The translations under genes and the position numbers were made by a program. Shown here piece by piece: positions 24,101-36,471 of a DNA stretch of 64,000 bases (the stretch's first letter is position 1; each line of letters opens with the position of its first letter). Under the pieces are notes generated by a model. That model saw only the letters and a program-made list of their open reading frames with translations. It did no database searches and was not told the DNA's origin. The DNA is from Eutreptiella sp. 'Long Island Sound 2002' (lineage: Eukaryota > Euglenozoa > Euglenophyceae > Eutreptiales > Eutreptiaceae): the NCBI GenBank assembly GCA_964036045.1, contig OZ038378.1, positions 139,468,765 through 139,532,764 on the forward strand, in the 5' to 3' direction.

Positions 24101-24340
24101 ACTCGAGGGGCCACGCAACAAAGCGTGGATTATGAGTCCCTAACCCCCACTCGAGAAGCCACGCATCCAAGCTTGGATTGTGAGTACCTAACCCAAACTG
24201 GAGAGGCCACGCAACAAAGCGCGGATTGTGAGTCCCTAACCCCAACTCGAGGGGCCACGCAACAAAGCCTGGATCGTGACTCCCTAACCCCAACTCGAGA
24301 GGCCACGCAACAAAGCGTGGATTCTGAGTCCCTAACCCCA
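21150..24340. repeat. 1582-bp segmental duplication within the satellite
   Basis: Variant monomers at 21401-22388 recur at 22983-23970, always displaced by 1582 bp, including odd units such as TCACACATTCAAGCG and CCACAAGATGAGAGG. 1582 is 32 monomers plus 46 bp, so a two-base-short monomer marks the copy. A few substitutions separate the copies, so this event is older than the 985-bp one. Confidence 0.85.
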
Positions 24341-27300
24341 ACTAGAGGGGCCACACAACAAAGCGGGGATTGTGAGTCCCTAACCCCAACTCGAGAGGCC
24401 AAGCAACAAAGCGTGGATTGTGAGTCCCTGACCCCAACACGAGAGGCCACGCAACAAAGCGTGGACTGTCAGTCGATAACCCCAACTCAAGGGGCCGCGC
24501 AGCAAAGCGTGGATTGTCAGTCCCTAACCCCAACTCGAGGGGCCACGCAACAAAGCGCGGATTGTGAGTCCCTAACCCCAACTCCAGAAGCCACACCACA
24601 AAGCTTGGATTGTGAGTCCCTAACCCCAACTTGAGAGGCCACGCAACAAAGCGTGGATTCTGAGTCCCTAACCCCAACTGGAGGAGCCACACAACAAAGC
24701 GCGGATTGTTACTCCCTAACCCCAACTCGAGGGGCGACACAACAAAGCGTGGATTGTGGTTCCCTAACCCGAACTCGAGGGGCCACACAACAAAGCGCGA
24801 ATAGTGAGTCCCCAACCCCAACTCGAGAGGCCACACAACAAAGCATGGATTGTGACTCCCTAACCCCAACTCGAGAGGCCACACAACAAAGCGCGGATTG
24901 TGAGTCCCTAGCCCCAACTTGAGGGGCCACACAACAAAGCGCGGATTGTGACTCCCTAACCCCAACTCCAGGGGCCACATAACAAAGCGTGGATTGAGAG
25001 TCCCTAAACCCAACTCGAGAGGCCACACAACCAACCGTGGATTGTGAGTCCCTAACCCCAACTCGAGGGGCTACACAACAAAGCGCGGATTGTGACTCCC
25101 TAACCCCAACTCCAGAGGCCACACAACAAAGCGTGGATTGTGATTCCCTAACCCAAACTTGAGGGGCCACACAACAAAGCGTGGATTGTGAGTCCCTATC
25201 CCCAACTCGAGGGGCCACACAACAAAGCGCGGATTGTGACTCCCTAACCCCAACTCGAGGGGCCACATAACAAAGCGTGAATTGTGAGTCCCTAACCCCA
25301 ACTCGAGTGGCCACGCAACAAAGCATGGGTTGTGAGTCCCTAACCCCAACTCGAGGGGCCACACAACAAAGCCCGGATTGTGACTTCCTAACCCCAGGTC
25401 GAGGGGCCACACAACAAAGCGTGGATTCTGAGTCCCTAACCCCAACTCGAGGGGCCACACAACAAAGCGCGGATTGTGAGTCCCTAGCCCCAACTCGAGG
25501 GGCCACACAACAAAGCGCGGATTGTGACTCCCTAACCCCAGCTCCAGGGACCACACAAGGAAAGCGTGGATTGAGAGTCCCCAACCTCAACTCGAGAGGC
25601 CACACAACCAACCGTGGATTGTGAGTCCCTAACCCCAACTCGAGGGGCCACACAACAAAGCGTGGATTGTGAGTCCCTAACCCCAACTCGAGGGGCCACG
25701 CAACAAAGCGTGGATTGTGAGTCCCTAACCCCAACTTGAGAGGCCACGCAACAAGGTGTGGATTCTGAGTCCCTAACCCCAACTCGAGGGGCTGCACAAC
25801 AAAGCGCGGATTGTGACTCCGTAACCCAAACCCGAGGGGCCACACAACAAAGCATGTATTGTGAGTCCCCAACCCCAACTCGAGGGGCCACGCAACAAAG
25901 CGTGGATCGTGAGTCCCTAACCCCAACTTGAGAGGCCACGCAACAAAGCGTGCATTGTGAGTCCCTAACCCCAACTTGAGGGGCCACGCAACAAAGAGCG
26001 GATTGTGAGTCCCTAACCCCAACTCGAGAGGCCACACAACAAAGCGTGGATTGTGACTCCATATCCCCAAGTCGAGGTGCCACACAACAAAGCGTGGATT
26101 GTGAGTCCCTAACCCCAACTCGAGGGGCCACACAACAAAGCGTGGATTGTGAGTCCCCAACCCCAACCCGAGAGGCCGCACAATAAACCGTGGATTGTGA
26201 GTTCCTAACCCCAACTCGAGGGGCCACACAACAAAGCGTAGATTGTGAGTCCCTAACCCCAACTCGAGGGGGCACACAACAAAGCATGGATTGTGAGTCC
26301 CTAACCCCAACTCGAGGGGCCACACAACAAAGCGTAGATGTTGACCCCCTAACCCCAACTTGAGGAGCCACGGAAAAAAAGGGTGGATTGTGTGTCCCTA
26401 ACCCCAAATTGAGGGGCCACAGAACAATGCGTGGATGGTGAGTCCCGAACCCCATCTCGAGGTGCCACACAATAAAGTGTGCATTGTCAGTCCCTAACGC
26501 CAACTCGAGGAGCCACGCAACAAAGCGTAGATTGTGAGTCCCTAACCCCAACTCGAGAGGCCAGGCAACAAAGCGTGGATTGTGAGTCCCTAGCCCGACT
26601 GGGAGGTGCCGCGCAATAAAGTGTGCATTTTGAGTCCCTAGCGCCAACTCGAGAGGCCACGCAACAAAGTGTGGAGTGGAAAAAAAGGGTGGATTGTGTG
26701 TCCCTAACCCCAAATTGAGGGGCCACAGAACAATGCGTGGATGGTGAGTCCCTAACCCAAACTCGAGGAGCCACGCCAAAAAAGCTTGGATTGTGAGTCC
26801 CCAACCCCAACACGAGAGGCCACACAACAAACGTGGATTGTGAGTCCCTAACCCCAACTCGAGGATCCACGCAAAAAAAGCAAGGATTGTGAGTCCCTAA
26901 CCCCAACTCGAGGGGCCACACAACAAAGCGTAGATTGTGAGTGCCCATCCCCAACACGAGAGGCCACACAACAAACGTGGATTGTGAGTCCCTAACCCCA
27001 ACTCCAGGAGCCACGCAAAGAAGGCGTGGATGGTGAGTCCCGAACCCCTACTTGAGGGGCCGCACAACAAAGTGTGGATTGAGAGTCCCTAACCCCATGT
27101 CGAGGTGCCACACAACAAAGTGTGCATTGTGAGTCCCTAGCACCAACTCGAGAGGCCACGCAACAAAGCGTGGATTGTGAGTCCCTAATGCGGAGTCGAG
27201 AGGCCACGGAACAAAGGGGGGATTGTGAGTCCCTAACCCCAACTCGAGGGGCGACAAAAGAAAAGCGCGGATCGTGACTCCCCAACCCCAACTCGAGGGG

Positions 27301-28893
27301 CCACATAACAAAGTGTGAATTGTGAGTCCCTAACCCGAACTCGAGGGGGTACGGAACAAAGCGTGGATTGTGACTCCCTAGCCCCAACTCGAGGAGCCAC
27401 AAAACAAAGCGTGGATTCTGAGTCCCTAACCCCAACTCGAGGGGCCACACAAGAAAGCGCGGATTGTGAGTCCCTAACCCCAACTCGAGGGGCCACACAA
27501 CAAAGCGTGGATTGTGCGTCCCCAACCCCAACTCGAGGGGCCACACAACAAAGCATGGATTGTGAGTCCCTAACCCCAACTCGAGGGGCCACACAACAAA
27601 GCGTGGATTGTGAGTCTTCAACCCGAAAACAAGAGGCCACACAATAAACATGGATTGTGAGTCTCTAACCCCAACTCCAGGAGCCACGCAAGAAAAGGGT
27701 GGATTGTGTGTCCCTAACCCCATCTTGAGGGGCCACAGAACAATGCGTGGATGGTGAGTCCCGAACCCCTACTTGAGGGGCCACGCAACAAAGCGTGGAT
27801 TGTGAGTCCCTAACCCCTACTCGAGGGGCCACGCAACAAAGTGTGGATTGAGAGTCCTTAACCCCTTCTCGAGGTGCCACGCAATAAAATGTGCATTGTG
27901 AGTCCCTAACGCCCACTCGAGAGGCCACGCAACAAAGCGTGGGTTGTGAGTCCCTAACCCCCCTCGAGAGGCCAGGCAACAAAGCGTGGATTGTGAGTAC
28001 TCAGCCCGACCGCAAGGTGCCACGCAATTAAGTGTGCATTGTGAGTCCCTAACGCCAACTCGAGAGGCCACGCAACAATGCGTGGATTGTGAGTCGCTAA
28101 CCCCAACTCGAGAGGCCATGCAACAAAGCGTGGATTGTGAGTCCCCAACCCCAACTCGAGAGGCCACACAACAAACGTGGATTGTGAGTCCCTAACCCCA
28201 ACTCGAGGAGCCAGACAACAAAGCGTGGATTGTGAGTCCCTAACCCCACCCGCGAGGGGCCACACAACAAAGCGTGGATTGTGAGTCCCCAACCCCAACA
28301 CGAGAGGCCACACAAAAAACATGGATTGTGAGTCCCTAACCCAAACTCCAGGAGCCACGCAAAAAAAAGGGTGGATTGTGTGTCCCTAACACCAACTTGA
28401 GGGGCCACAGAACAATGCGTGGATGCTGAGTCCCGAACCCCTACTTGAGGGGCCACGCAACAAAGCGTGGATAGTGAGTCCCTAACCCCTACTCGAGGGG
28501 CCATGCAACAAAGTGTGGATTGAGAGTCCCTAACCCCATCTCGAGATGCCACACAAAAAAATGTGGATTGTGAGTCACTAACGCCACCTCGAGAGGCCAC
28601 GCAACAAAGCGTGGATTGTGAGTCCCTAACCCCAACTCGAGAGGCCAGGCAACAAAGCGTGCATTGTGAGTCCCTAGCCCGACCGCGAGGTGCCACGCAA
28701 TAAAGTGTGCATTGTGAGTCCCTAACGCCAACTCGAGAGGCCACGCAACAATGCGTGGATTGTGAGTCCCTAACCCCGACTCGTGAGGCCATGCAACAAA
28801 GCGTGGATTGTGAGTCCCCTACCCCAACACGAGAGGCCACACAACAAACGTGGATTGTAAGTCCCTAACCCCCACTCGAGGAGCCACGAACAA

Positions 28894-29437
28894 AGAAGGA
28901 AGGTAGGTAGGTAGGTAGGTGCACTCGGTCGTGGAGAGGCGCCCCATGGTTACCCCTGGCGTCGCTCCTGGGACGAACAGGAAGAGGTTCCGCACGTGAA
29001 GTAGGGAGGCGGCGTACTTCCCGCTAGACCTGACTGGTGGCCCCCAACAAAGCGGCCCCGGGCAACACCGGGAGGGCTGATCGCCGCCAGCGTGACTGCT
29101 TGTCATGCCGGGAGAGTTGGCCCCCGTGCTTGCACACGTCCCCTCCTTTGGGCGTAACCCGAGGGGTTCACCGGACTTCCTGGCGTATCCCGTTCCCAAG
29201 GCATGCATGCATGTTCTTGGTACTGGGGTTCCGAGGTGCTTGGGTGTCGCACGCTCCGCCTCGAGTCCCAAAGAAGCGCAGGCCTTAGGATGCAGCCTTA
29301 CCCCCGGTCTCCGGATCTTGTTTGGCCGGGTCACCTGCATGGCACGGGCTGCCTCAGTGCCCGGGCTATGGACACTGGGTTTCCTACTGTTGCGTGGCGC
29401 TTGTGTTTGGGTCTGGGTTGTGGTTAGGTTCGGGTTT
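28894..29437. other. Unique-looking part of an insert in the satellite
   Basis: Starts after a monomer broken at AACAAAG (about 28893) and opens with an (AGGT)5 tetranucleotide run at 28901-28920. The rest is GC-rich, without a supported gene, RNA or transposon motif that I can recognise. It leads directly into the 115-bp array. Confidence 0.55.
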
Positions 29438-31150
29438 CGGCTGCGCCCCGCCACTCCTGGCTGGGGTGTTGGGGTGTGTGTGCGCTTGTGTGTGCGCTCC
29501 GCTTGTACCCTGCCACTCCTGGCTGGGGTGTGCGGTGTGGGTGTGTGTGGTTGGGTTCGGGTTCTGGCTGCGCCGCGCCACTCCTGGCTGGGGTGTCGGG
29601 GTTTGTGTCTGCTGTTGTGCGCGCTTGGCTTGCACCCCGCCACTCCTGGCTGGGGTGTGCGGCGTGGGTGTGTGTGCTTCGGCTCGGGTTTCGGCTGCGC
29701 CCCGCCCCTCCTGGCTGGGGTGTTGGGGTGTGTGTGTGCTTGTGTGCGCGCTCCGCTTGCACCCAGCCACTCCTGGCACGGGTGCGCGGTGTTGGTGTGT
29801 GTGTTTGGCCTCGGGTTTCGGCTGCGCCCCACCTCTCATGGCTGGGGTGTTGGTCTGTGTGTGTGCTCGTGTGCGCGCTCCGCTTGCACCCAGCCACTCC
29901 TGGCACAGGTGCGCGGTGTGGGTGTGTGTGTTTGGGCTCAGGTTTCGGCTGCACCCCGCCCCTCCTGGCTGGGGTGTTGGGCTGTGTGTGTGCTCGTGTG
30001 CGCGCTCCGCTTGCACCCAGCCACTCCTGGCACGGCTGCGCGGTGTGGGTGTGTGTGTTTGGGCTCGGGTTTCGGCTGCGCCCCGCCACTCCTGGCTGGG
30101 GTGTTGGGCTGTGTGTGTGCTCCGCTTGCACCCAGGGACTCCTGGCACGGGTGCGCGGTGTGGGTGTGTGTGTTTGGGCTCGGGTTTCGGCTGCAGCCCG
30201 CCACTCCTGGCTGGGGTGTTGGGCTGTGTGCGTGCTCCGCTTGCACCCAGCCACTCCTGGCACGGGTGCGCGGTGTGGGTGTGTGTGTTTGGGCTCGGGT
30301 TTCGGCTGCGCCCCGCTGCTCCTGGCTGGGGTGTTGGGCTGTGTGTGTGCTCCGCTTGCACCCAGGGACTCCTGGCACGGGTGCGCGGTGTGGGTGTGTG
30401 TGTTTGGGCTCGGGTTTCGGCTGCACCCCGCCACTCCTGGCTGGGGTGTTGGGCTGTGTGCGTGCTCCGCTTGCACCCAGCCACTCCTGGCACGGGTGCG
30501 CGGTGTGGGTGTGTGTGTTTGGGCTCGGGTTTCGGCTGCAGCCCGCCACTCCTGGCTGGGGTGTTGGGCTGTGTGCGTGCTCCGCTTGCACCCAGCCACT
30601 CCTGGCACGGGTGCACGGTGTGGGTGTGTGTGTTTGGGCTCGGGTTTCGGCTGCGCCCGGCCACTCCTGGCTGGGGTGTTGGGATGTGTGCGTGCTCCGC
30701 TTGCACCCAGCCACTGCTGGCACGGGTGCACGGTGTCGGTGTGTGTGTTTGGGCTCGGGTTTCGGCTGTGCCCCGCCACTCCTGGCTGGGTTGTTGGGCT
30801 GTGTGCGTGCTGCGCTTGCACCCAGCCACTCCTGGCACGGGTGCGCGGTGTGGGTGTGTGTGTTTGGGCTTAGGTTTCGGCTGCGCCCCGCCACTCCTGG
30901 CTGGTGTGTTGGGCTGTGTGTGTGTGCTCCGCTTGTACCCAGCCACTCCTGGCACGGGTGCGCTGTGTGGGTGTTTGTGTTTGGGCTCGGGTTTTGGATG
31001 CGCCCCGCCACTCCTGGCTTGGGTGTTGGGCTGTGTGTGTGCTCCGCTTGCACCCAGCCACTCCTGGCACGGTTGCGCGGTGTAGATGTGTGTGTTTGGG
31101 CTCGGGTTTCGGCTGCGCCCCGCCACTCCTGGCTGGGGTGTTGGGCTGTG
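29438..31150. repeat. 115-bp GT-rich dimeric tandem repeat (about 15 units)
   Basis: The motif TTGGGCTGTGTG recurs at 30104, 30219 and 30334, giving a 115-bp period. The first units are about 120 bp because of extra GTGTGCGC. Each unit is a dimer: one half begins GCCACTCCTGGCTGGGGTG, the other GCCACTCCTGGCACGGGTG. In the first units both halves read CTGGCTGGGGTG. As 115 is not a multiple of 3, Cys-rich open frames rotate through all three frames and are not coding. Confidence 0.95.
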
Positions 31151-31151
31151 A

Positions 31152-32038
31152 GCAGGGATCGTGAGTACCTAACCCCAACTCGAGGAGCAACACAACAAAG
31201 CGTGGATGGTGAGTTCCTAACCCCAACTCGATGAGCCACGCAAAAAATACGTGGATATTGACCCCAACTTGAGGGGCTACAGAACAATGCGTGGATTGTG
31301 AGCCCCGAACCCCTACTTGAGGGGCCACACAACAAAGCGTGGATTGTGAGTCCCTAACCCCTACTCGAGGGGCCAGGCAACAAAGTGTGGATTGAGAGTC
31401 CCTAACCCCATGTCGAGGTGCAACACAATAAAGTGTGCATTGTGAGTCCCTAACACCAACTCGAGAGGCCACTGAACAAAGCGTGGATTGTGAGTCCCTA
31501 ACCCCAACTCGAGGGGCCACACAACAAAGCGTGGATTGTGAGTCCCCAACCCCAACTCGAGAGGCCACGCAACAAAGCGTGGATTGTGAGTCCCTAACCC
31601 CAACTCGTGGGGCCACACAAAGAAGTGTAGATTGTGAGTCCCTAACCCTAACTCGAGGGGCAACACAACAAAGCGTGGATTGTGAGTCCCCAACCCCAAC
31701 TCGAGAGGCGGCACAACAAACGTGGATTATGAGTCCCTAACCCCAACTCGACGACCCAGACAACAATGCATGGATGGTTCGTCCCGAAGCCCTATTTAGC
31801 AGGCCGGGTAACAGCGTGGATTGAGAGTCCCCAACCCCAACTCGAGGGGGCAGACAACAAAGCATGGATTGTGAGTCCCTAACCCCAACTCGAGAGGCCA
31901 TGCAAGACAGTGTGGATAGTGAGTCGCTAAAACCAACTCCAGGGGCCACACAACAAAGCGCGGATTGGGACTCCCTAACCCGAACTGGAGGGGCCACATA
32001 ACATAGCGCGGATCGTGACTCCCTAACGCCAAATGGAG
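31152..32038. repeat. 48-bp satellite, second block
   Basis: The same 48-bp monomers resume at GGATCGTGAGTACCTAACCC after the 115-bp array and continue, with more degeneracy, to 32038, where an LTR begins. About 18 monomers. The left block stops at AACAAAG and the right one resumes at the following GGAT..., so only a few bases of one monomer are missing across the 2.26-kb insert. Confidence 0.9.
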
Positions 32039-34984
32039 TGACGCGTTCCCGTGGGGGGCCTGGCCACGGGACGCTGCGGTGACACGCACAAGCAAGCAGG
32101 CAGGCAAAGCACTGCTCTCACAGGGGCATCAATACGCTCGTGTCATGTGACAAAGCGTTTCAGGATCCTCGCCACTCTGCAACGAGGGAACAAAAGTATG
32201 TACAGCAACACATCAGGATATGCACACATGGGGTTAAGACTGGACTGGGGTAAGAGCATCACAGGACAATAGACACTCAGTCCCAACTCATATCCAAATT
32301 CCAGGTCCGACCCTCCCAGTGGCTGACGAGGGCGGGGGCTGAAACACAACCCATGCCCTGCTCAGCCCGGAACCTGAAACCCTGCCAATAGGGGAGGTGT
32401 CCCGCCCAGCCACAGGCCAGTTCCTGGGAACCAAGTGGCTCCAAGGCCTACTGACAGTAGCATCCTATGCTCCCTTAACAGCAGGTCCCAACTCCACTCT
32501 GACCCAGAGATATGGCCCCGCCATTATCCCCTAGGAGTTGGTAGCTGAAATTAGCTCAAAAGTCTCCTAAATTGACCCCTCATCCGGACCCGCCAGAGGT
32601 AGAGACGAGGCAACTGACCCTATGCCCTTTGAGTACGCACTCCCAGGAGCCCTTACCCAACCTGGTTCGCTCTGAGGTCCCGGCATCAGGGCACCACGGG
32701 TTCCCCAAGTGGGGTCATGATGCCAAAATCACCCAAATTGGCATCATTCTCACGCGTGGCTCGCCCAGCCAGGGCAAGGCCAATGGCTCACAGGATAGGA
32801 GGCAGGACCTAGGACCTATATCTGAGTGCACAACCTGGAATTGGGTCCGGGTCCTCATGGGCAAAGAGATATGGGGCCGCCAATTGACCACACGGGAGGG
32901 GTGAAATCGGGGTCCCAAAAGAGGGTCATTTTGGCTGCTCGAAATGAGCCAAAATTGGGGGGTGCTACCAATAGTATATCTCCTTGCCGCCTTGGAGATC
33001 GGATCTGCCATTCAATACGCGTTACACCAGCAGTCCAACCGAGACTCCCATGTACTTTGCTCTCAAAAATACTCCATGCCACTCGGCGTGGTGACAATCC
33101 CAATTGGGTCCACAAATGCCAAAATGGCGAAATTGTCCACACTCACTTTGGGCTAGCACCTTGACGATGGTTGCTCCGCCTTGCCCACGTGGTGTGCGAG
33201 CCACGGGGACCAATGTTTATATCACCCACGTCACATATGGTCCATTGGTCCATGCGTCTGGCGTGCACGAGGGGGCTGAACATGGTGCACGGTGGGCAGA
33301 AAATGTGGAAAATTGCTCAAAATGGCTGAAAATGCGCACACTCATGGTTGGGGCAGATGAGGCACATGCCCGACTTGGACCGGAGTGTGCCATAGGATTG
33401 GTATCAAGTCATATGCGTCCAACATATCTTTTGGGCGTCGCCCAACCCCTCCGGTTTTGGGAATGGCAGGGTCGCCAAGTGAGCCCATCATTTGGGATAG
33501 TCCCAAATCGCCAACATGGAGGCCACGGTATGCCAAGCCCCAGAGGAGTTATCTGCTGCGTCCAAGATATGTTGGGCACCGAAGTATGTACCTCCATTAC
33601 ATACTTGGGTCATGATGTCAATTGAGCGCAACATTGAGATACACGGTCACCACTTGACATCATGACGGGCCAAAAACAGCAAAATTGGCGAAAAGACACG
33701 CAAAAGTGCCTTGAAAAGTGCACAAATATATTATAATATCTTCGGCTTGGATTGAGTTATCGACCAAAATTTTTTGAACACAATAACTTGACACCAAGGA
33801 CCTTCGATTCCACATATGTGCTCCACTTGGGGCGCTTTGGAAGGTCGCACGCGCTGCCTCCCAAGTGGGCACATGCGAAAATGGAATATTGCAAAAAACA
33901 CACCTTGCTCGCAACGCATCGCTTCGGGAGCACTCCACAAGCGTCTCTTCACAGATGTTAGGGTTGCGACTGTTGGTTGGGAGTACAATGAAGAGCTCCA
34001 TGCGATATGGGGTCCATTGGCGGGTTAGTCTTGGAATGGTGCACCCGCCAAATCGGCACGCGATATGACACCAAATATGGCATACAACCCTACCCACGCC
34101 TTCTACACCCAACCTAGTGGCCTAGAATCAAAGTATGCCTATATTCTAATGTAACGTTGGTCCCTTAACACGCATGCAAGTGCTTTGGTCGAAAATCGAC
34201 CTCCTTTCGTTAAGCCGAATTTTAGCATGCAAGCAAAATATGTTGCCCATATATATATGGAGATCATATATGTACTATCCGGGGAAGACAAGTGATATGC
34301 CCCGGATTTAGAGGCAAGCAAAGAGGGAGAAAACGCCAACTCAACATACTTCTACTCGTACTTGGACGCCAAGTACGTGAAAAAGCGCACTTCTTGGAGA
34401 ACACTCCAAATGAATAACCCTTTGGGCCTATGGAGTTGGGATCCTTTGGCCTCATCCTATGACTATGGGGGGCAAAACCTCATACACAGTGCCTATGAGG
34501 CACGTTAGTTCGTCCTTGGGCGCTTGAACGCTCGTAACCCTTGTTATTCCACTTGGGGGTTCAAAGCGCCTTCGGCTGCCCAGATTTTCTGGGACAAATC
34601 TGGGACGCGATCCGTTATATCAAGGAAAAAATTGCGGATCACTCGAAGACTGTTTCAGTCTTAACTTCAAGAAAGATCGTTCTACAGAATTATCTAATGC
34701 AGTCCACGGAACAGGCGACGACAGGCGGCGCGATTGCGGCGATTTCACCACAATTGCAAATCGCGGTAGAAATCGGGTATTTCACCGATTTCTAACCGCA
34801 AATCGACCAAGACAGTAAAGTTATGGTAATTCCACATCGACTTAATGGTTAGAAATCGGAATCCAGATTTCGCGGGTTAGAGAACAGAGATATCCCGCTG
34901 ACAGCCGTTGTCAACGGCTTCCGCACGGGTGTGACGGCTCACAGGCCACCGGGCCATGGGCCATAGGTTCTGGGTACCGCTTCA
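32039..34984 (-). repeat. 3' LTR of the outer element
   Basis: On plus it starts TGACGCGTTCCC and ends GGGTACCGCTTCA, 2946 bp; on minus TG...CA with imperfect 7-bp inverted ends (TGAAGCG / CGCGTCA). The part from 32039 to about 34080 resembles the inner LTRs. The rest, corresponding to the 5' part of U3, is largely unrelated to theirs except the last 20 bp or so. The putative primer segment is at 32152-32162. Confidence 0.85.
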
Positions 34985-36471
34985 CCCCCCTCCTTAGAGC
35001 AAACCCTTGGGGGGGCTCGATAACACCCAAGCATGGTAGCGGGTACCGAGGACCATTCCCTGAAGGGGGGGGGTGTCACATCCTCACTTCAGGCTGATTC
35101 GCAGGTTAGGCTGCCGGAATCCCACAGTAAGACGGATACGGTGCTGTAGCTGTTAGTAACTGCAAGTATAGTATCAAGTATCAAGTCCCGGGTCCTGGCG
35201 GCGATTGTTCGGCATCCAAAGGACCCGTCAACCCATACCAGGCGCACCGGGTGCCGGCTGCGACGGTCACTACCACAGTGGCAGTGGCATACACGGCCAA
35301 CATAGGCGTCACACGACGACCGAGGTGGTCCCATAGGTCGAAAGCGACCACAAAGATCCATCAGGCCACTCCAGGCTTCCCAAGGCCGCAGGCTGGGGGG
35401 GAGTCCCCACGGGTCCTTCCTTGGGCGCACCATGTCCATATCCAGGACGCGAGTCCAGAGTGGTACAGCCGAACGAGCTCCTCTTTAAGGGATCGGGCAT
35501 CAAGGCCGTCTTTTTTCTCGCCCCATTACCATGAAGGCCATGCATGGGGGAGTCCCCATGCAGTATGGGCGGAGGCGTCGACTCCTCAAACCACCAGTTT
35601 CCCAGGCAGACTGACCGAGGTCAGGACACCGGAGGTCGCCACCCGACTGCAAGTGCGTATGCGAGTCGGTAGGCTCACACTGGGACTGACAGTGGCGGAC
35701 CGCTGGGAGTGTAGTCAGGCAACTGGGCTTCCCGCCTGGCGCCATCAGGATCTCAGCACATCACAGCCACTAGGGCACACGGTATCACGGGCACTCAAAC
35801 AGAAGAATCTGTACTTAGGTACTGGTCCAGGCTGGACCTTATGTAAGAGCATGTGCACGGCGACTCAGGGCGCCATTGTATTCCGATTCGCATCCCGTGA
35901 GGGGGGAAAAACAGTCCACATTGCGGTGATGGGCTGATAATGCGCAACATACAGCTGCACATATCCCTGGGGGGCAGGAACATAAGCAACAAGCGGGGTA
36001 ATAGGCGTGTAAACACACTCTGGACAGAGCGCCAAACCACGCGCCGGTTAGGATAAGGCATATGCAGGAGAGCTGGACAGGAAAACGCCTGAGCTCAGGC
36101 CATATATAGTCTGCAGACACACGTAGACTGGTCTGGATCCCGCAAATGCCATGGGACCAGACCACACACCAAAAGTCGCAATGCCGATGACAGCGGCATC
36201 CGTTGCGCAACGTCGTATGGGCTTCAAGGGCCTAAGAGCTCAGAAAATGTGAAGGTCAGTCGCCCTGCCTGGTTTCCCAAGGATTCAGCAGGCGGGGAGT
36301 GACGAATGGAAGTTGAAGAGAGGGGCCATCCTCCTCTGGATTCAGCAGGGGGGGGTACATGGCCACTCTGATGGCATGTCACCGGAAGCCCGAAGAGAGC
36401 AAGCAAGTGAGGGACGATCCTTCGACCACACAAGCGCTCAAAATGCATCATGGGAGAGCTCAGGGCGGCGA
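34985..36471 (-). other. 3' noncoding region and polypurine tract of the outer element
   Basis: The bases next to the LTR (34985-34996) read on minus AAGGAGGGGGG directly before TGAAGCG, a standard polypurine tract for plus-strand priming. The remainder is about 1.5 kb after the pol stop with no recognised domain. A sense frame of about 116 codons (35089-35439) has a similar counterpart in the inner element, but their C-termini differ. Confidence 0.6.

Larger units (their letters stand above)
9234..28893. repeat. 48-bp satellite, main block (about 410 monomers)
   Basis: Head-to-tail monomers of 48 bp. The first half of a typical unit contains ACAACAAAGCGTGGATTGTG. The second half contains AGTCCCTAACCCCAACTCGA, followed by GGGGCC. 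Most units carry a CTCGAG hexamer. Because 48 is a multiple of 3 and three of the six frames of the monomer lack stops, long periodic open frames appear on both strands (RGATQQSVDCESLTPT on plus). Substitutions accumulate at preferred places (GCGTGG/GCGCGG, GAGTCCCTAA/GAGTCCCCAA). Blocks of variants repeat as higher-order units. From about 26,360 onward monomers are more degenerate (AATGCGTGGATGG, AAAAAAAGG variants). Confidence 0.97.

Noticed and set aside
9234-28893. CRISPR array or telomere
   Set aside because: There are no unique spacers between repeats, and the CCCTAACCCC piece is only part of a longer monomer.
29105-31234. Cys-rich frames of up to 709 codons on plus and His/Thr/Pro-rich frames on minus
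   Set aside because: The 115-bp repeat rotates through all three frames and each is open. This is low-complexity periodic sequence.
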